42,358 bases of DNA from Gammaproteobacteria bacterium (GTDB lineage Bacteria > Pseudomonadota > Gammaproteobacteria > SZUA-229): NCBI GenBank assembly GCA_030595185.1, contig JAUVDT010000007.1, positions 1-42,358 on the forward strand, given 5' to 3'. Position numbers and translations under genes: made by a program. This document shows, piece by piece, positions 17,028-25,572 of this stretch (position 1 is the stretch's first letter; each line of letters starts with the position of its first letter). A model generated the notes under the pieces. That model ran no database searches. It saw nothing but the letters and a program-made list of their open reading frames with translations, and was not told the origin of the DNA.

Positions 17028-18536
17028 CTACCTTGAAGAATAAGTACTTGCCAGTTCGGTGACAAGTTCAAGTTCTGAAACCATATTATCAAGTTGATAG
17101 TGTGGTTTTAAATGTATGACACAAATAAACTGTCCCGGGTTGGATTGTTTTTCACGTACACTTACTCGGGCTTCTCTTAATGGGTAACGTGCTTGCTCAT
17201 CCCACTCAAGATCTTCTCGTCCGGTTGTGTATTTGTGTAACCAGTCTTGTAAATAACGTTCACACTCGTCCGCTGTTAAAAATGAGCCGACTTTATCTCT
17301 AATCATTACTTTTAAATAGTGAGCAATTCGTGAGCCACAAAATATGTGTTGTAACATGGTCGATAATTTAGAATTTACCTGACTTTTATCACTGCCTGAA
17401 CCTGCGATAGACTGCACGGACTGATTACTATAAAAGGCAGAATATATAGTGTTGTAACACTGGCATAATGGCATAAACCCTAAGTCACTTAATCGCCTTT
17501 CAAGGCTGTCTGTTATTAGAATATTGGTGTTTATTTTTACGGCAATATTTTCAGCATCAGTGTTGTGACTATCACGAACTAAACTGGTTACCAAACCACC
17601 AGCTTTGTGACCACGAGGTACGCCTCTGATATGACCAAACCAACCAACATTAATGAATTCACGAATTAAAATTCCACCAAATATAAAACATGCATTGCCC
17701 CATAAATAATCACTGGCATGATTATTATTGAGCGTTTCATTAAATATAATTTTTTGCTTATCTAAGATTAAGTTTTTGTGGGGCGGTCTTACTAAGTAAT
17801 GAGGTAAGGTGAGGCCTATAAAGCGAGAATCGGGTCGTTGTCTAAAACGATTCCACTTTATATATTCAGTTGTTTTAAAGGATTGTTCAAATTTAATATT
17901 GGAAGTTAATTCTGTATAGTTATCTAAACCAAACAATTGAGATGTGGCTGATGATATAAAAGGTGAAAAAGCGGCTGCACAGATTGCAGCAATTCCTTCT
18001 AAGGTGGCAATGTCATCATAAGGGTGGTCTTTACTTGGCTGATGAGAAACTTCGTAGTCTCCTAATATTACGCCATAAGGTTCACCACCGGGTAAGCCGT
18101 ATTCTTCCGAATATATTTTAGTGAATAATGTGCTTTGATCAAATTCAATCGCTTTACTGATATCTTTAGAAACTTCCTTCCATGTGATATCAAGTAGTTT
18201 TATTTTTACTCGCTTATTATAGCTACATTCGTTTACTAAATAATGTAATCCATGCCAGCTGGCTTCGAGTTTTTTAAATTTTTCTGAATGAATTATGGTA
18301 TTTATATGTTCATTAATAAGTTCATCAATACTACTAATAATCCATTGAATACTGGCTTTTATTTGTTGTTTTTGGATGAGTTTATTATTCTTGTTTAATT
18401 CTTTAATCCAATGTTTTAATAAATCATTGAATATAGTTGTTGATTTTTGACCATTCAAGAATTGATCAACAATAGACTCTAATATTTCAGAGTTATCATT
18501 GTAGTCAGGTGTTTTAGAGTAAGTAAGTTGAGGCAT
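17028..18536 (-). CDS. tssC2: TssC paralogue (second sheath large subunit, ImpD-like)
   Basis: A 502-residue homologue of the sheath large subunit next to it. Shared landmarks are K-L-E-A-S-W-H-G-L-H-Y-L-V, F-D-Q-S-T-L-F-x-K-I-Y, G-G-E-P-Y-G-V-I-L-G-D-Y-E, S-P-F-I-S-S-A, L-P-H-Y-L-V-R, S-R-I-A-H-Y-L-K-V-M-x-R-D-K-V-G-S-F. Tandem TssC-type genes are known, for example impC-impD of Rhizobium. The paralogue differs at the C-terminus (H-Y-Q-L-D-N-M-V-S-E-L-E-L-V) where TssC1 keeps the standard [13 protein letters not shown] chose the ATG at 18536 over the TTG one codon before. The ribosome site is weak, and a hairpin lies between it and tssC1, so lower expression than TssC1 is likely. A modified-sheath, cap or baseplate role is possible but not known. 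Confidence 0.9.
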   Translation of the reverse strand: MPQLTYSKTPDYNDNSEILESIVDQFLNGQKSTTIFNDLLKHWIKELNKNNKLIQKQQIKASIQWIISSIDELINEHINTIIHSEKFKKLEASWHGLHYLVNECSYNKRVKIKLLDITWKEVSKDISKAIEFDQSTLFTKIYSEEYGLPGGEPYGVILGDYEVSHQPSKDHPYDDIATLEGIAAICAAAFSPFISSATSQLFGLDNYTELTSNIKFEQSFKTTEYIKWNRFRQRPDSRFIGLTLPHYLVRPPHKNLILDKQKIIFNETLNNNHASDYLWGNACFIFGGILIREFINVGWFGHIRGVPRGHKAGGLVTSLVRDSHNTDAENIAVKINTNILITDSLERRLSDLGFMPLCQCYNTIYSAFYSNQSVQSIAGSGSDKSQVNSKLSTMLQHIFCGSRIAHYLKVMIRDKVGSFLTADECERYLQDWLHKYTTGREDLEWDEQARYPLREARVSVREKQSNPGQFICVIHLKPHYQLDNMVSELELVTELASTYSSR

Positions 18537-18556
18537 CAATCTATAAATCTTAAATT

Positions 18557-18583
18557 AGGCAAGTACCAAAGTGATACTTGCCT
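18557..18583 (-). terminator. Hairpin between tssC1 and tssC2 (likely attenuator or processing site)
   Basis: A perfect 9-base inverted repeat: AGGCAAGTA at 18557-18565 and TACTTGCCT at 18575-18583, with a 9-base loop, in the 56-base gap between the genes. On the minus-strand transcript only a short weak T-tract (TAATTTAAG) follows, so it probably reduces rather than ends read-through from the strongly needed tssB-tssC1 part. Confidence 0.6.
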
Positions 18584-18592
18584 TTTGGACCT

Positions 18593-20080
18593 CTAGCCGC
18601 CAGAACTAGGGATAGTGGCAACCATGCGAAGAGAAGCAGTAAGTTCTTCCATTTGTAGCCATGGACGCAACCATGCAATAGCACTGTATGCACCAGGCGA
18701 ACCAGGAATTTCTTTAACTTCAATTTTGGCTTCCGCAAGTGGGAATTTAGCTTTCATATCAGCGCTTGCATCAGGGCTGCCATTTACATACGTACTAATC
18801 CAGCGATTGAGCCATTCTTCGCCTTCTTCGACAGTCATGAATGAGCCAATTTTGTCTCTAGCCATTACTTTCAAAAAGTGAGCAATTCTTGATGTCGCCA
18901 TGATGTATGGAAGGCGTGCAGAAATCATTGCATTAGCCGTTGCATCTGGGTCATCATATTGTTTTGCTTTTTGTGTTGTTTGAGCACCAAAAAAGACAGC
19001 GTAATCAGTATTTTTATAGTGACATAGAGGTAGGAATCCCATTTTACTTAATTCAGCTTCACGACGGTCAGTGATACCGATCTCAGTAGGGCATTTTTGA
19101 TCCAGGTCGCCATCATCAGATACAAATACATGACTCGGTAGGCCTTCAACTTTACCGCCATTTTCTGCACCACGAATAGCAGTACACCATCCATTTTCTG
19201 CATAGGCTTGAGTTAATGTTGTACCCATTGCATAAGCTGCATTCATCCAGCAATATTCATCATGGTCTTTCTTAGTATGACGACCAGAGTTATCAAGAGA
19301 TGCTTCTTCGTAGTTGAAACAATCAATTGGTTTAGTTGCACTGCCATAAGGTAGACGTGCTAACACGCGCGGCATTACTAATGTAACAAAACGCGAATCT
19401 TCACTGTCACGGAAACTACGCCATTTAATGTATTCTTGAGATTCAAATATCTTTTCAAGGTCACGCGGCTTAGATAACTCTTCAAAGCTTTCAAAACCAA
19501 ACATGTCTGAACCTGCAGCAGATATGAATGGGCAAAAACCTGCTGCCGAAACATTAGACATGTTAGATAGCAAATCAATATCATCCGGGTGACTAGAGAA
19601 TTCATAATCACCAATTAATGCTGAATAAGGTTCACCACCAGCTGTACCAAACTCACTTTCGTATATCTTTTTAAATATTTGGCTCTGATCAAATTCAACT
19701 GCTTTATCAAGGTCTCTAAATAGTTCTTTTTTAGAAACGTTCATGAGGCGAATTTTTAGCTGTGAACCTGTTTCTGAATTCATTACTAAATGGTTCAAAC
19801 CGCGCCAGGAGCCTTCAAGCTTTTGGAATTTTGAAGATTTCATGACCGCTGAAAGCTGTTTAGACATGATTTGGTCAATTTGTTCGATTGCTGAATTAAT
19901 AGTGACTGATAAGTTTTTATTCCAGCTAACTGTTCCACCAAGAGCTTGTTTTGTGAGTTCTTTTAAAAGATCTTCAGTTTCATCTTTTGGTGTTTGTTTA
20001 GTTGCGCTTATTGCTTGTTCAAGCAAACTTACGCTCTCTGCTTCTTCAACTACTGCATCTGTTTGTTCTTCAGTACTCAT
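18593..20080 (-). CDS. tssC: TssC, T6SS sheath large subunit (VipB)
   Basis: A 495-residue canonical sheath large subunit, which joins TssB to form the contractile sheath around the Hcp tube. Landmarks are [67 protein letters not shown] and the standard C-terminal [16 protein letters not shown]. The ATG shares one base with the tssB stop (TAATG) and has an AAGGTG site, so tssB and tssC are translationally coupled as expected for equimolar partners. Confidence 0.97.
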   Translation of the reverse strand: MSTEEQTDAVVEEAESVSLLEQAISATKQTPKDETEDLLKELTKQALGGTVSWNKNLSVTINSAIEQIDQIMSKQLSAVMKSSKFQKLEGSWRGLNHLVMNSETGSQLKIRLMNVSKKELFRDLDKAVEFDQSQIFKKIYESEFGTAGGEPYSALIGDYEFSSHPDDIDLLSNMSNVSAAGFCPFISAAGSDMFGFESFEELSKPRDLEKIFESQEYIKWRSFRDSEDSRFVTLVMPRVLARLPYGSATKPIDCFNYEEASLDNSGRHTKKDHDEYCWMNAAYAMGTTLTQAYAENGWCTAIRGAENGGKVEGLPSHVFVSDDGDLDQKCPTEIGITDRREAELSKMGFLPLCHYKNTDYAVFFGAQTTQKAKQYDDPDATANAMISARLPYIMATSRIAHFLKVMARDKIGSFMTVEEGEEWLNRWISTYVNGSPDASADMKAKFPLAEAKIEVKEIPGSPGAYSAIAWLRPWLQMEELTASLRMVATIPSSGG

Positions 20081-20598
20081 TATTCGTCACCTTCTTTACC
20101 GTCTTCGTCGCTACCTAATTCATCGGATAATGACTGTAATGCTTCTGTATTACTCAAAACATCTTCTAGAATGTTTTCAAGTTCTTCAGATCTGTCTGCT
20201 TTTGTTAGTAGATCGCGTAGTTTGTTACGAGTTTCTAATAAGCTTTTAAGAGCAGGGACCTGGTCTACAATTTTATGGGGTTCGAAATCTTCCATATTTT
20301 TGAACTGGAGTTCTACGCCTGTTTCAGTGTCATCACCTGCGATGGTGTTTTCAACTTTTAATTCTAGTGAAGGGGATACCTTACCTAGTATTTCATTGAA
20401 GTTATCTCGATCAATTTGTGCAAACTTTCGCTCTTTTAATGCTTTTTTATCAGCGTTATCACCAGAGTAATCGCCCATTACACCAACAACAAATGGCAAT
20501 TCTTTTTCAACAATTGCGCCGTTTGTTTCAACGTCATAGGTGATGTGAACACGTGGTTTCCGTACTCTTTTTAGTTTGTCATGGATACTTTCTGACAT
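20080..20598 (-). CDS. tssB: TssB, T6SS sheath small subunit (VipA)
   Basis: A 172-residue sheath small subunit. Family features are [22 protein letters not shown] at the N-terminus, [13 protein letters not shown] near residue 35, [15 protein letters not shown] and the helix near residues 110-160 that holds the ClpV-related and TssC-contact regions. The tail is very acidic (D-E-D-G-K-E-G-D-E). A clear AAGGTAGGA ribosome site precedes the ATG. It overlaps tssC by one base. Confidence 0.97.
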   Translation of the reverse strand: MSESIHDKLKRVRKPRVHITYDVETNGAIVEKELPFVVGVMGDYSGDNADKKALKERKFAQIDRDNFNEILGKVSPSLELKVENTIAGDDTETGVELQFKNMEDFEPHKIVDQVPALKSLLETRNKLRDLLTKADRSEELENILEDVLSNTEALQSLSDELGSDEDGKEGDE

Positions 20599-20654
20599 AG
20601 CTTCCTACCTTCTTAAATACATTCTGGTGAATGGTTTGTGGTTAAAATTTATAT

Positions 20655-21740
20655 TTAGTACTGTTCATCATTATTGATGACACCAGTCAATTCTCTATAG
20701 TGTTCACGAGAAGAGTTGTCTGGGATTAATTCTTGTATTAATTGATCTAATGGCATATTTCCCCATTTAACAGCGCGTTGTAAAATAGCTGGAATAGGTG
20801 AGTGTGGTTCTGTTTTTTTGAAAAAATCAGAAATTCTCAATAGTTGTTTGAAAGCATCTTCTCGAGAATTAATAGCACTACTGTTTGATGATAGTGATTG
20901 AGTTGTTTCGGTATTTTCATCGGACTCAGTTTCTGATTCCATAGCATCGTTAGCTTCCAAAACATCACCGGCCAAGTGTTTTACAGCAGATAAACATTCT
21001 TCGAGTACATTGATAATGTTTCTTGAAGGAGGAGAAATATCTAAGCCGCAGTGTCCATCGAGCATGTCGCTTATACTTTTATAATCTTCAATACAAGCAT
21101 TTAAATCATCAACAATTTTTATAAAAAATTCATTGTTAGTGTCGCTAACAGAATGTTGTATGTCGGTAAGGCTGAAACCAGCAGCATCAATACGGCTTTG
21201 TCGATCATTTTCGTCGTGTATTTTTTGTATTTCTAAAGCTTGTTGATATTGCCATAAGCTATACGAGTCATGGCCACTACTATCTGTGAGTTTTACATTA
21301 CGGATAGGAGATATTAATACGCCTTCTGCGCCAGATCCATTAAGGCCTGTAAGAGGGGCAACACGTGTTTCTAGTCCATCTTCGTCTGGTAGAGGATAAA
21401 GTTCATCCCAAAACTCTTCGATAAGGCCGCGAATTAATTCAAAGCCTTGTTTAAGCCCGCTAAAGCCATTATTTCGAATAAGTGCTTCGGTGTACCAGCA
21501 ACAGATTTCAAGATCTTTTGTTTGTTCGCATAAAACTTGAGGAGCTTGATTTAAGATAGTCAACCATTCAGAAATTTCTGAATTATTACTATCAAAAATA
21601 TTTGAACGTTCAGCGGCACGTGCATTTGTGCGTGCATCTTTTAGTGTGTAATAGTTTTGTGTGATCTCGGAATCTACACGGGCATCTGCACCGGTAGGTT
21701 GAGAATCAGAAATTGGGGCGAGTAAAGTATCAATATCCAT
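20655..21740 (-). CDS. tssA: TssA, T6SS assembly/cap protein
   Basis: A 361-residue ImpA-N domain protein that helps tail assembly at the baseplate or sheath end. Typical features are L-L-A-P-I-S-D-S-Q-P-T-G-A-D-A-R at the start, W-D-E-L-Y-P-L-P-D-E-D-G near residue 110-122 and L-T-G-L-N-G following it. The C-terminal segment reads E-P-H-S-P-I-P-A-I-L-Q-R-A-V-K-W-G. The length fits the short TssA class rather than the long VasJ-type. It is the first gene of the minus-strand operon. Its own ribosome site is weak, and a 10-codon reading frame with a better site ends across the tssA start (21730-21762), so coupling is possible. Confidence 0.95.
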   Translation of the reverse strand: MDIDTLLAPISDSQPTGADARVDSEITQNYYTLKDARTNARAAERSNIFDSNNSEISEWLTILNQAPQVLCEQTKDLEICCWYTEALIRNNGFSGLKQGFELIRGLIEEFWDELYPLPDEDGLETRVAPLTGLNGSGAEGVLISPIRNVKLTDSSGHDSYSLWQYQQALEIQKIHDENDRQSRIDAAGFSLTDIQHSVSDTNNEFFIKIVDDLNACIEDYKSISDMLDGHCGLDISPPSRNIINVLEECLSAVKHLAGDVLEANDAMESETESDENTETTQSLSSNSSAINSREDAFKQLLRISDFFKKTEPHSPIPAILQRAVKWGNMPLDQLIQELIPDNSSREHYRELTGVINNDEQY

Positions 21741-21762
21741 GATTTAAACGAAATCCATTCAT
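21730..21762 (-). CDS. Possible 10-codon leader ORF overlapping the tssA start
   Basis: On the minus strand an ATG at 21762 is preceded by AAAGGA five bases upstream. The frame encodes M-N-G-F-R-L-N-H-G-Y and stops at 21730-21732, inside the tssA coding start and +1 to its frame. tssA itself has no good ribosome site, so ribosomes ending here could restart at the tssA ATG eight bases back. No homologue is known to me; this may be chance. Confidence 0.3.
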   Translation of the reverse strand: MNGFRLNHGY

Positions 21763-22051
21763 CCTTGTCCTTTTGTCTTCCATGAGTTTTAACGTCGACG
21801 TTCCTTATCAACGGTTAATAACATACACAACTCTTTCATGGAGTTCAATTCATTTTCTGTAAATCCATGATTATTTATTAAGTTAGCGAAATTGTTGAGT
21901 TTTTTTATTATATTTTGTGAGAATTATCCTACAAAAATAATTTTTGCTGAAAAGTAACTGGATAAAAAAACCTTGTGTGATTAGAATGCAGAATATGGAA
22001 CAGGCATTATTGGAATGATATGCCTGTCAATTGTTTGATTTTAAACGAGTG
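21741..22051. promoter_or_regulatory. Divergent intergenic region between tssA and the FHA operon
   Basis: This 311-base AT-rich gap must hold the promoters of both large T6SS operons. For tssA, a sigma70-like pair lies on the minus strand at 21820-21848: TTGAAC (21843-21848) and TATGTT (21820-21825), with 17-base spacing. Downstream of it, in the leader, is a perfect 12-base palindrome AACGTCGACGTT (21791-21802), a possible operator. CATGGA/TCCATG pairs occur at 21838 and 21864. For the FHA operon no convincing promoter was found; the A/T-rich stretch 21890-21960 is the likely area. No sigma54 element was found on either strand. Confidence 0.5.
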
Positions 22052-23602
22052 ATGGATATCTTGTTATTTACAATTGTTAAGTCTCCCGGAGCGGTGACAC
22101 TTACTGAACCTACCAAAAAAATCAGTAAGGACGGAGGAAGTATAGGGCGTGGTAGCGCGAATTCTTGGGTTTTACCTGATCCAGAACGCTATCTGTCGTC
22201 TGTTCATACTGAAATAATCTACAAAAATGATAAATTCTACGCAATAGATCAAAGCACTAACGGTACATTCTATAACGACATCTCAAAAGAAATTGGTAAA
22301 GGCAATGAAGTTGAGTTGCAGGATGGTGATCGTTTAATTATTGGCGATTATGAAATAGAAATATCATTATGGCAGGAAAATGACGATAGCCTTGCCTTAG
22401 ATGGCCCATTTGCCGTTTCAAATCAGCCGGCTCCAGTTCCTGATATACCTCTTGAACCCATGAATATTCCACTGGGTGATGATTTAATTCCAATGAACGA
22501 TTCACCATTATCTATGGGCGTGAGTCAACAATTATCAAATGATCATCCCATATTACAAGAGGAAGCCATTCTGGATCCTTTATTAGCTTTTAAATCTTCA
22601 GAAGCTATTGATGATGTTTTTCCTGTAGGGACTCAGGGTGATGTTGGTAATATTATGAGTCACGCTGTTCAATTTCCTGAAATGATTCCTGATAACTGGT
22701 TTGATTTACCTTTGCCAGGTTTAGACGAAGAAGTTGAAGTGATAGATTCACCTGTTACAGAAATGGAAGCTACTCCTCAGTCTATTTTAAGAAATAAACT
22801 AACCTCTGAAATTGGTATCGGAAGAGAATCAAGCCTTTATGTAAATGATGCTAATGATTACCAAAGACCAAAACCCGGGGCAGTAAAAAAGCATTCAAAG
22901 TCAGCAGAACCAATAAAGAGAAGGTCTTCTTCGACACAGACAAAGCAGAAAAGTAAGGCAAAAAAAATAAAGAATTCAAATGCCAACAGTAGTCCAGTAA
23001 TCTCAGCAAATGAAGACCTAATCGCTGCACTTGGTTTAAATGTTGCTGACATGAATGATGAACAAATTAATGAAATTAATGATGTAGTTGGTGAATTTAC
23101 CCAGATTGCAGTAAAAGGTTTAATGCTGATATTAAAGTCTCGTAGCAGTTTGAAAAGTGAGTTTAGAATGAACGTGACAACGATTCAATCGGCTGAAAAT
23201 AATCCATTAAAATTCTCGCCGACATTAGAAGATGCAATGTTTAATATGTTTGTACGCGGTGGCAATGCATATAAAGACCCCGTTACAGCGGTAAAAGAAG
23301 GTATTGAAGGTGTTGCAGATCATCAGTTTTCAGTCTTCGCTGGTATGCGATCAGCGTTTAATTTTTTATTAGAAAGGTTTAATCCCGAAATATTGCAGGC
23401 AAAGTTTGATAAACATAAATCTTCAAGCCTGTTATCGAGTAAAAAAGCGAAAAATTGGGATCTATACACCACTTTCTATCAAGACATTATTAAAGATCGT
23501 GATGATTCATTTCAATATTTATTTGGCGATGAGTTTGTGCAAGCGTATGAACAACAGATGCAACAATTAAAAATAACAAGAGCTAACAGCAAAGAGCAAT
23601 AG
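22052..23602 (+). CDS. tagH: FHA-domain T6SS regulator/scaffold (TagH/Fha type)
   Basis: A 516-residue cytoplasmic protein with an N-terminal FHA domain, which binds phosphothreonine. The contact residues are present: S-I-G-R-G (Arg33), S-S-V-H (49-52) and S-T-N-G-T (Asn70). A low-complexity Pro/Asp-rich linker and a basic K/S-rich stretch (about 275-320) lead to the helical T6SS-FHA C-terminal domain (about 325-510). An in-frame TTG at 22031 is possible, but the ATG at 22052 begins where the family begins and is preferred; its ribosome site is weak. It is the first gene of the + operon that ends with phosphatase and kinase, so it probably reads out PpkA phosphorylation and triggers assembly. 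Confidence 0.92.
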   Translation: MDILLFTIVKSPGAVTLTEPTKKISKDGGSIGRGSANSWVLPDPERYLSSVHTEIIYKNDKFYAIDQSTNGTFYNDISKEIGKGNEVELQDGDRLIIGDYEIEISLWQENDDSLALDGPFAVSNQPAPVPDIPLEPMNIPLGDDLIPMNDSPLSMGVSQQLSNDHPILQEEAILDPLLAFKSSEAIDDVFPVGTQGDVGNIMSHAVQFPEMIPDNWFDLPLPGLDEEVEVIDSPVTEMEATPQSILRNKLTSEIGIGRESSLYVNDANDYQRPKPGAVKKHSKSAEPIKRRSSSTQTKQKSKAKKIKNSNANSSPVISANEDLIAALGLNVADMNDEQINEINDVVGEFTQIAVKGLMLILKSRSSLKSEFRMNVTTIQSAENNPLKFSPTLEDAMFNMFVRGGNAYKDPVTAVKEGIEGVADHQFSVFAGMRSAFNFLLERFNPEILQAKFDKHKSSSLLSSKKAKNWDLYTTFYQDIIKDRDDSFQYLFGDEFVQAYEQQMQQLKITRANSKEQ

Positions 23603-23613
23603 AAGGAAGTAGG

Positions 23614-24207
23614 ATGAAGTATAAAACAGGGGTAGTTTTGAATATTAATTGCATATCTAAAATATTAGTTATTGTAATGAGCAGTTTAGTATTTGCATCA
23701 TGCAGTAATGTGGCAAGTGTGCTGAATCTGGATGCGGATCTGGAATTAAGTATTGTTGCTAAAGGTGATATTAATCCTGATGATACTGATACAGCGTCAC
23801 CTTTAGTTATTCGTTTATACGAATTAAAAGATAAAAAGAAATTTGAAGAAATCGAATTTTATGATCTTTATGCAAACGATAAAAAAATATTAGGTAAAAA
23901 CTTAATAGACAGGCATAGATTAAAACATTTTGTTCCAGACTCAAAAAGAAAAAAGATGTTTGTTTTGGATAAAAACACTAAATATATAGGCTTATTTGCG
24001 GAGTTCTCACAATATAAAGATTCCGTTTTTAGAGCTGTAATTGAGATAGATCCTCATTTTGATAGAAAAGTAGATGTTGTTCTTACAGGTACGGTGTTAC
24101 AAGTTAACTTTAAGAAAAATGACTTTTTAATGGATTTAGATTCAACAGATGGTTCAGATGATTTTGATAAAATGAAATCGGCAACTGAAAGTATACCGGG
24201 CGCATAA
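23614..24207 (+). CDS. tssJ: TssJ, T6SS outer-membrane lipoprotein
   Basis: A 197-residue lipoprotein that anchors the TssM C-terminus at the outer membrane. The signal segment (about residues 13-29) ends with F-A-S-C, a lipobox variant with Phe at -3; Cys30 is the likely lipid site. The mature beta-sandwich shows the family-like P-L-V-I-R-L-Y-E-L-K-D, F-Y-D-L-Y and Y-I-G-L-F-A-E-F strands. The start has a good AAGGAAG site seven bases upstream. The gene lies 11 bases after the FHA gene and 24 bases before tssK. The acidic tail beyond residue 170 is longer than in small TssJ proteins. Confidence 0.9.
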   Translation: MKYKTGVVLNINCISKILVIVMSSLVFASCSNVASVLNLDADLELSIVAKGDINPDDTDTASPLVIRLYELKDKKKFEEIEFYDLYANDKKILGKNLIDRHRLKHFVPDSKRKKMFVLDKNTKYIGLFAEFSQYKDSVFRAVIEIDPHFDRKVDVVLTGTVLQVNFKKNDFLMDLDSTDGSDDFDKMKSATESIPGA

Positions 24208-24231
24208 GTCGTTTTTGCAGGGAGATAAAAC

Positions 24232-25566
24232 ATGGCAGTTAATAGTAAAGTGATTTGGTCTGAAGGCATGTTTTTAAGCCCTCAACACTTCCAACAACAA
24301 GACCGGTATTTTGAACGTTATATTGAAAATAGGTGTTCAGCATTTTCGGGCTATGGTTGGGGAGTAAAAAGTCTTGTTATTGATCGCCAATTGCTAGGCT
24401 TGGGTAAAATATCTTTTGTATCAGCAGAAGGTATTTTTCCTGATGGAACACCCTTTAATTTCCCAGAAGTTGATGAATCTCCTGCAGTATTCGAACTTCC
24501 TGAAAATACACATAACTGTGTTGTTTATTTGGGCATTCCACTCAGAAGAACAGGCTCATTAGAAGTTCAATCTGAAGGAAGTACTACATCATTGGCTCGT
24601 TATGAAGCGAGTGAACATGCTATTCATGATGCTGTTTCAGATGAAGGTGATACACGTCAAATTCAGATAGGCAAATTAAGAATCAGGCTGCTACTAGAAA
24701 CTGATGACCTTAGTGGTTATGCATGCATCGCTATCGCTAGAGTGGTTGAAAAACACGAAGACAAACAAATTTTATTAGATAAAAATCATATTCCATCGAC
24801 AACTGATGTTAGAAGCTCTGAAGTGTTAAAAGGGTTTTTGTCTGAACTAGTCAGTATGTTAAGTCACCGTGCGGAGTCTATTGCCGGCCGGTTGGCAGAT
24901 GCCAGAAGAGCGGGTACAGCAGAAGTTTCTGACTATATGCTGTTACAACTTATTAACAGAGTTGAGCCATTGATTACGCATTACACGCAAATTCGAGGTT
25001 TACATCCAGAAACTATTTATACATTCTTAATTCAATTGGCTGGAGAAATGGCAACATTTACTTCACCAACAAAAAGAGCACCCAAGTTCTTATCATATTT
25101 ACATGATGATTTAGAAAAAACCTTTAAACCCGTCATTCAATTTCTAAGAAAGAGTTTTAGTACTGTTTACGAGCAGAGTGCAATCGCAATGACATTCGTT
25201 GAACGTAACTATGGTATTCGCGTAGCAGAGATTAGTGATCGTAGCCTGATTGAGACATCTATCTTTGTTCTTGCGGTTAAAGCTGATGTTTCAACAGATG
25301 TCATATTAAATCGTTTTGGTGCACAAGTTAAGCTTGGCCCTGTAGAACGTATAAGACAATTAGTTAATGCGCAAATGCCGGGTATTGTTCTTAAGCCATT
25401 GTCTGTAGCACCACGGCAAATTCCATTCCATTCTGGTTTTACCTACTTCCAGTTAGAAACTAACAGTCCTTATTGGAAAGAAATGAAACAGTCAGGAGGC
25501 TTTGCATTGCATGTGGGCGGAGAATTCCCCGGTCTTGAAATTGAGTTCTGGGCAATAAGGGAGTAA
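24232..25566 (+). CDS. tssK: TssK, T6SS baseplate-membrane complex connector
   Basis: A 444-residue protein of family length that links the baseplate to TssL and TssM. The N-terminus carries the classic V-I-W-S-E-G-M-F-L-S-P-Q-H-F-Q-Q-Q-D-R-Y. Further signatures are R-Y-E-A-S-E-H-A-I-H-D, G-L-H-P-E-T-I-Y-T-F-L near residue 260 and the C-terminal P-R-Q-I-P-F-H-S-G-F-T-Y-F-Q-L. Its ribosome site is GGGAGA seven bases upstream. It precedes tssL by six bases. Confidence 0.97.
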   Translation: MAVNSKVIWSEGMFLSPQHFQQQDRYFERYIENRCSAFSGYGWGVKSLVIDRQLLGLGKISFVSAEGIFPDGTPFNFPEVDESPAVFELPENTHNCVVYLGIPLRRTGSLEVQSEGSTTSLARYEASEHAIHDAVSDEGDTRQIQIGKLRIRLLLETDDLSGYACIAIARVVEKHEDKQILLDKNHIPSTTDVRSSEVLKGFLSELVSMLSHRAESIAGRLADARRAGTAEVSDYMLLQLINRVEPLITHYTQIRGLHPETIYTFLIQLAGEMATFTSPTKRAPKFLSYLHDDLEKTFKPVIQFLRKSFSTVYEQSAIAMTFVERNYGIRVAEISDRSLIETSIFVLAVKADVSTDVILNRFGAQVKLGPVERIRQLVNAQMPGIVLKPLSVAPRQIPFHSGFTYFQLETNSPYWKEMKQSGGFALHVGGEFPGLEIEFWAIRE

Positions 25567-25572
25567 TGAATA

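Noticed and set aside
18550-18738. Minus-strand frame of 62 codons across the end of tssC1 and the hairpin
   Set aside because: It overlaps tssC1 in another frame and has a translation without any recognisable features; it is explained by the tssC1 coding bias.
19743-20470. Open frames of 168 and 158 codons on the + strand opposite tssB and tssC
   Set aside because: They lie antisense to well-supported sheath genes, have Cys/Ser/Leu-rich low-quality translations, no family resemblance and no promoter or ribosome site; they are shadows.
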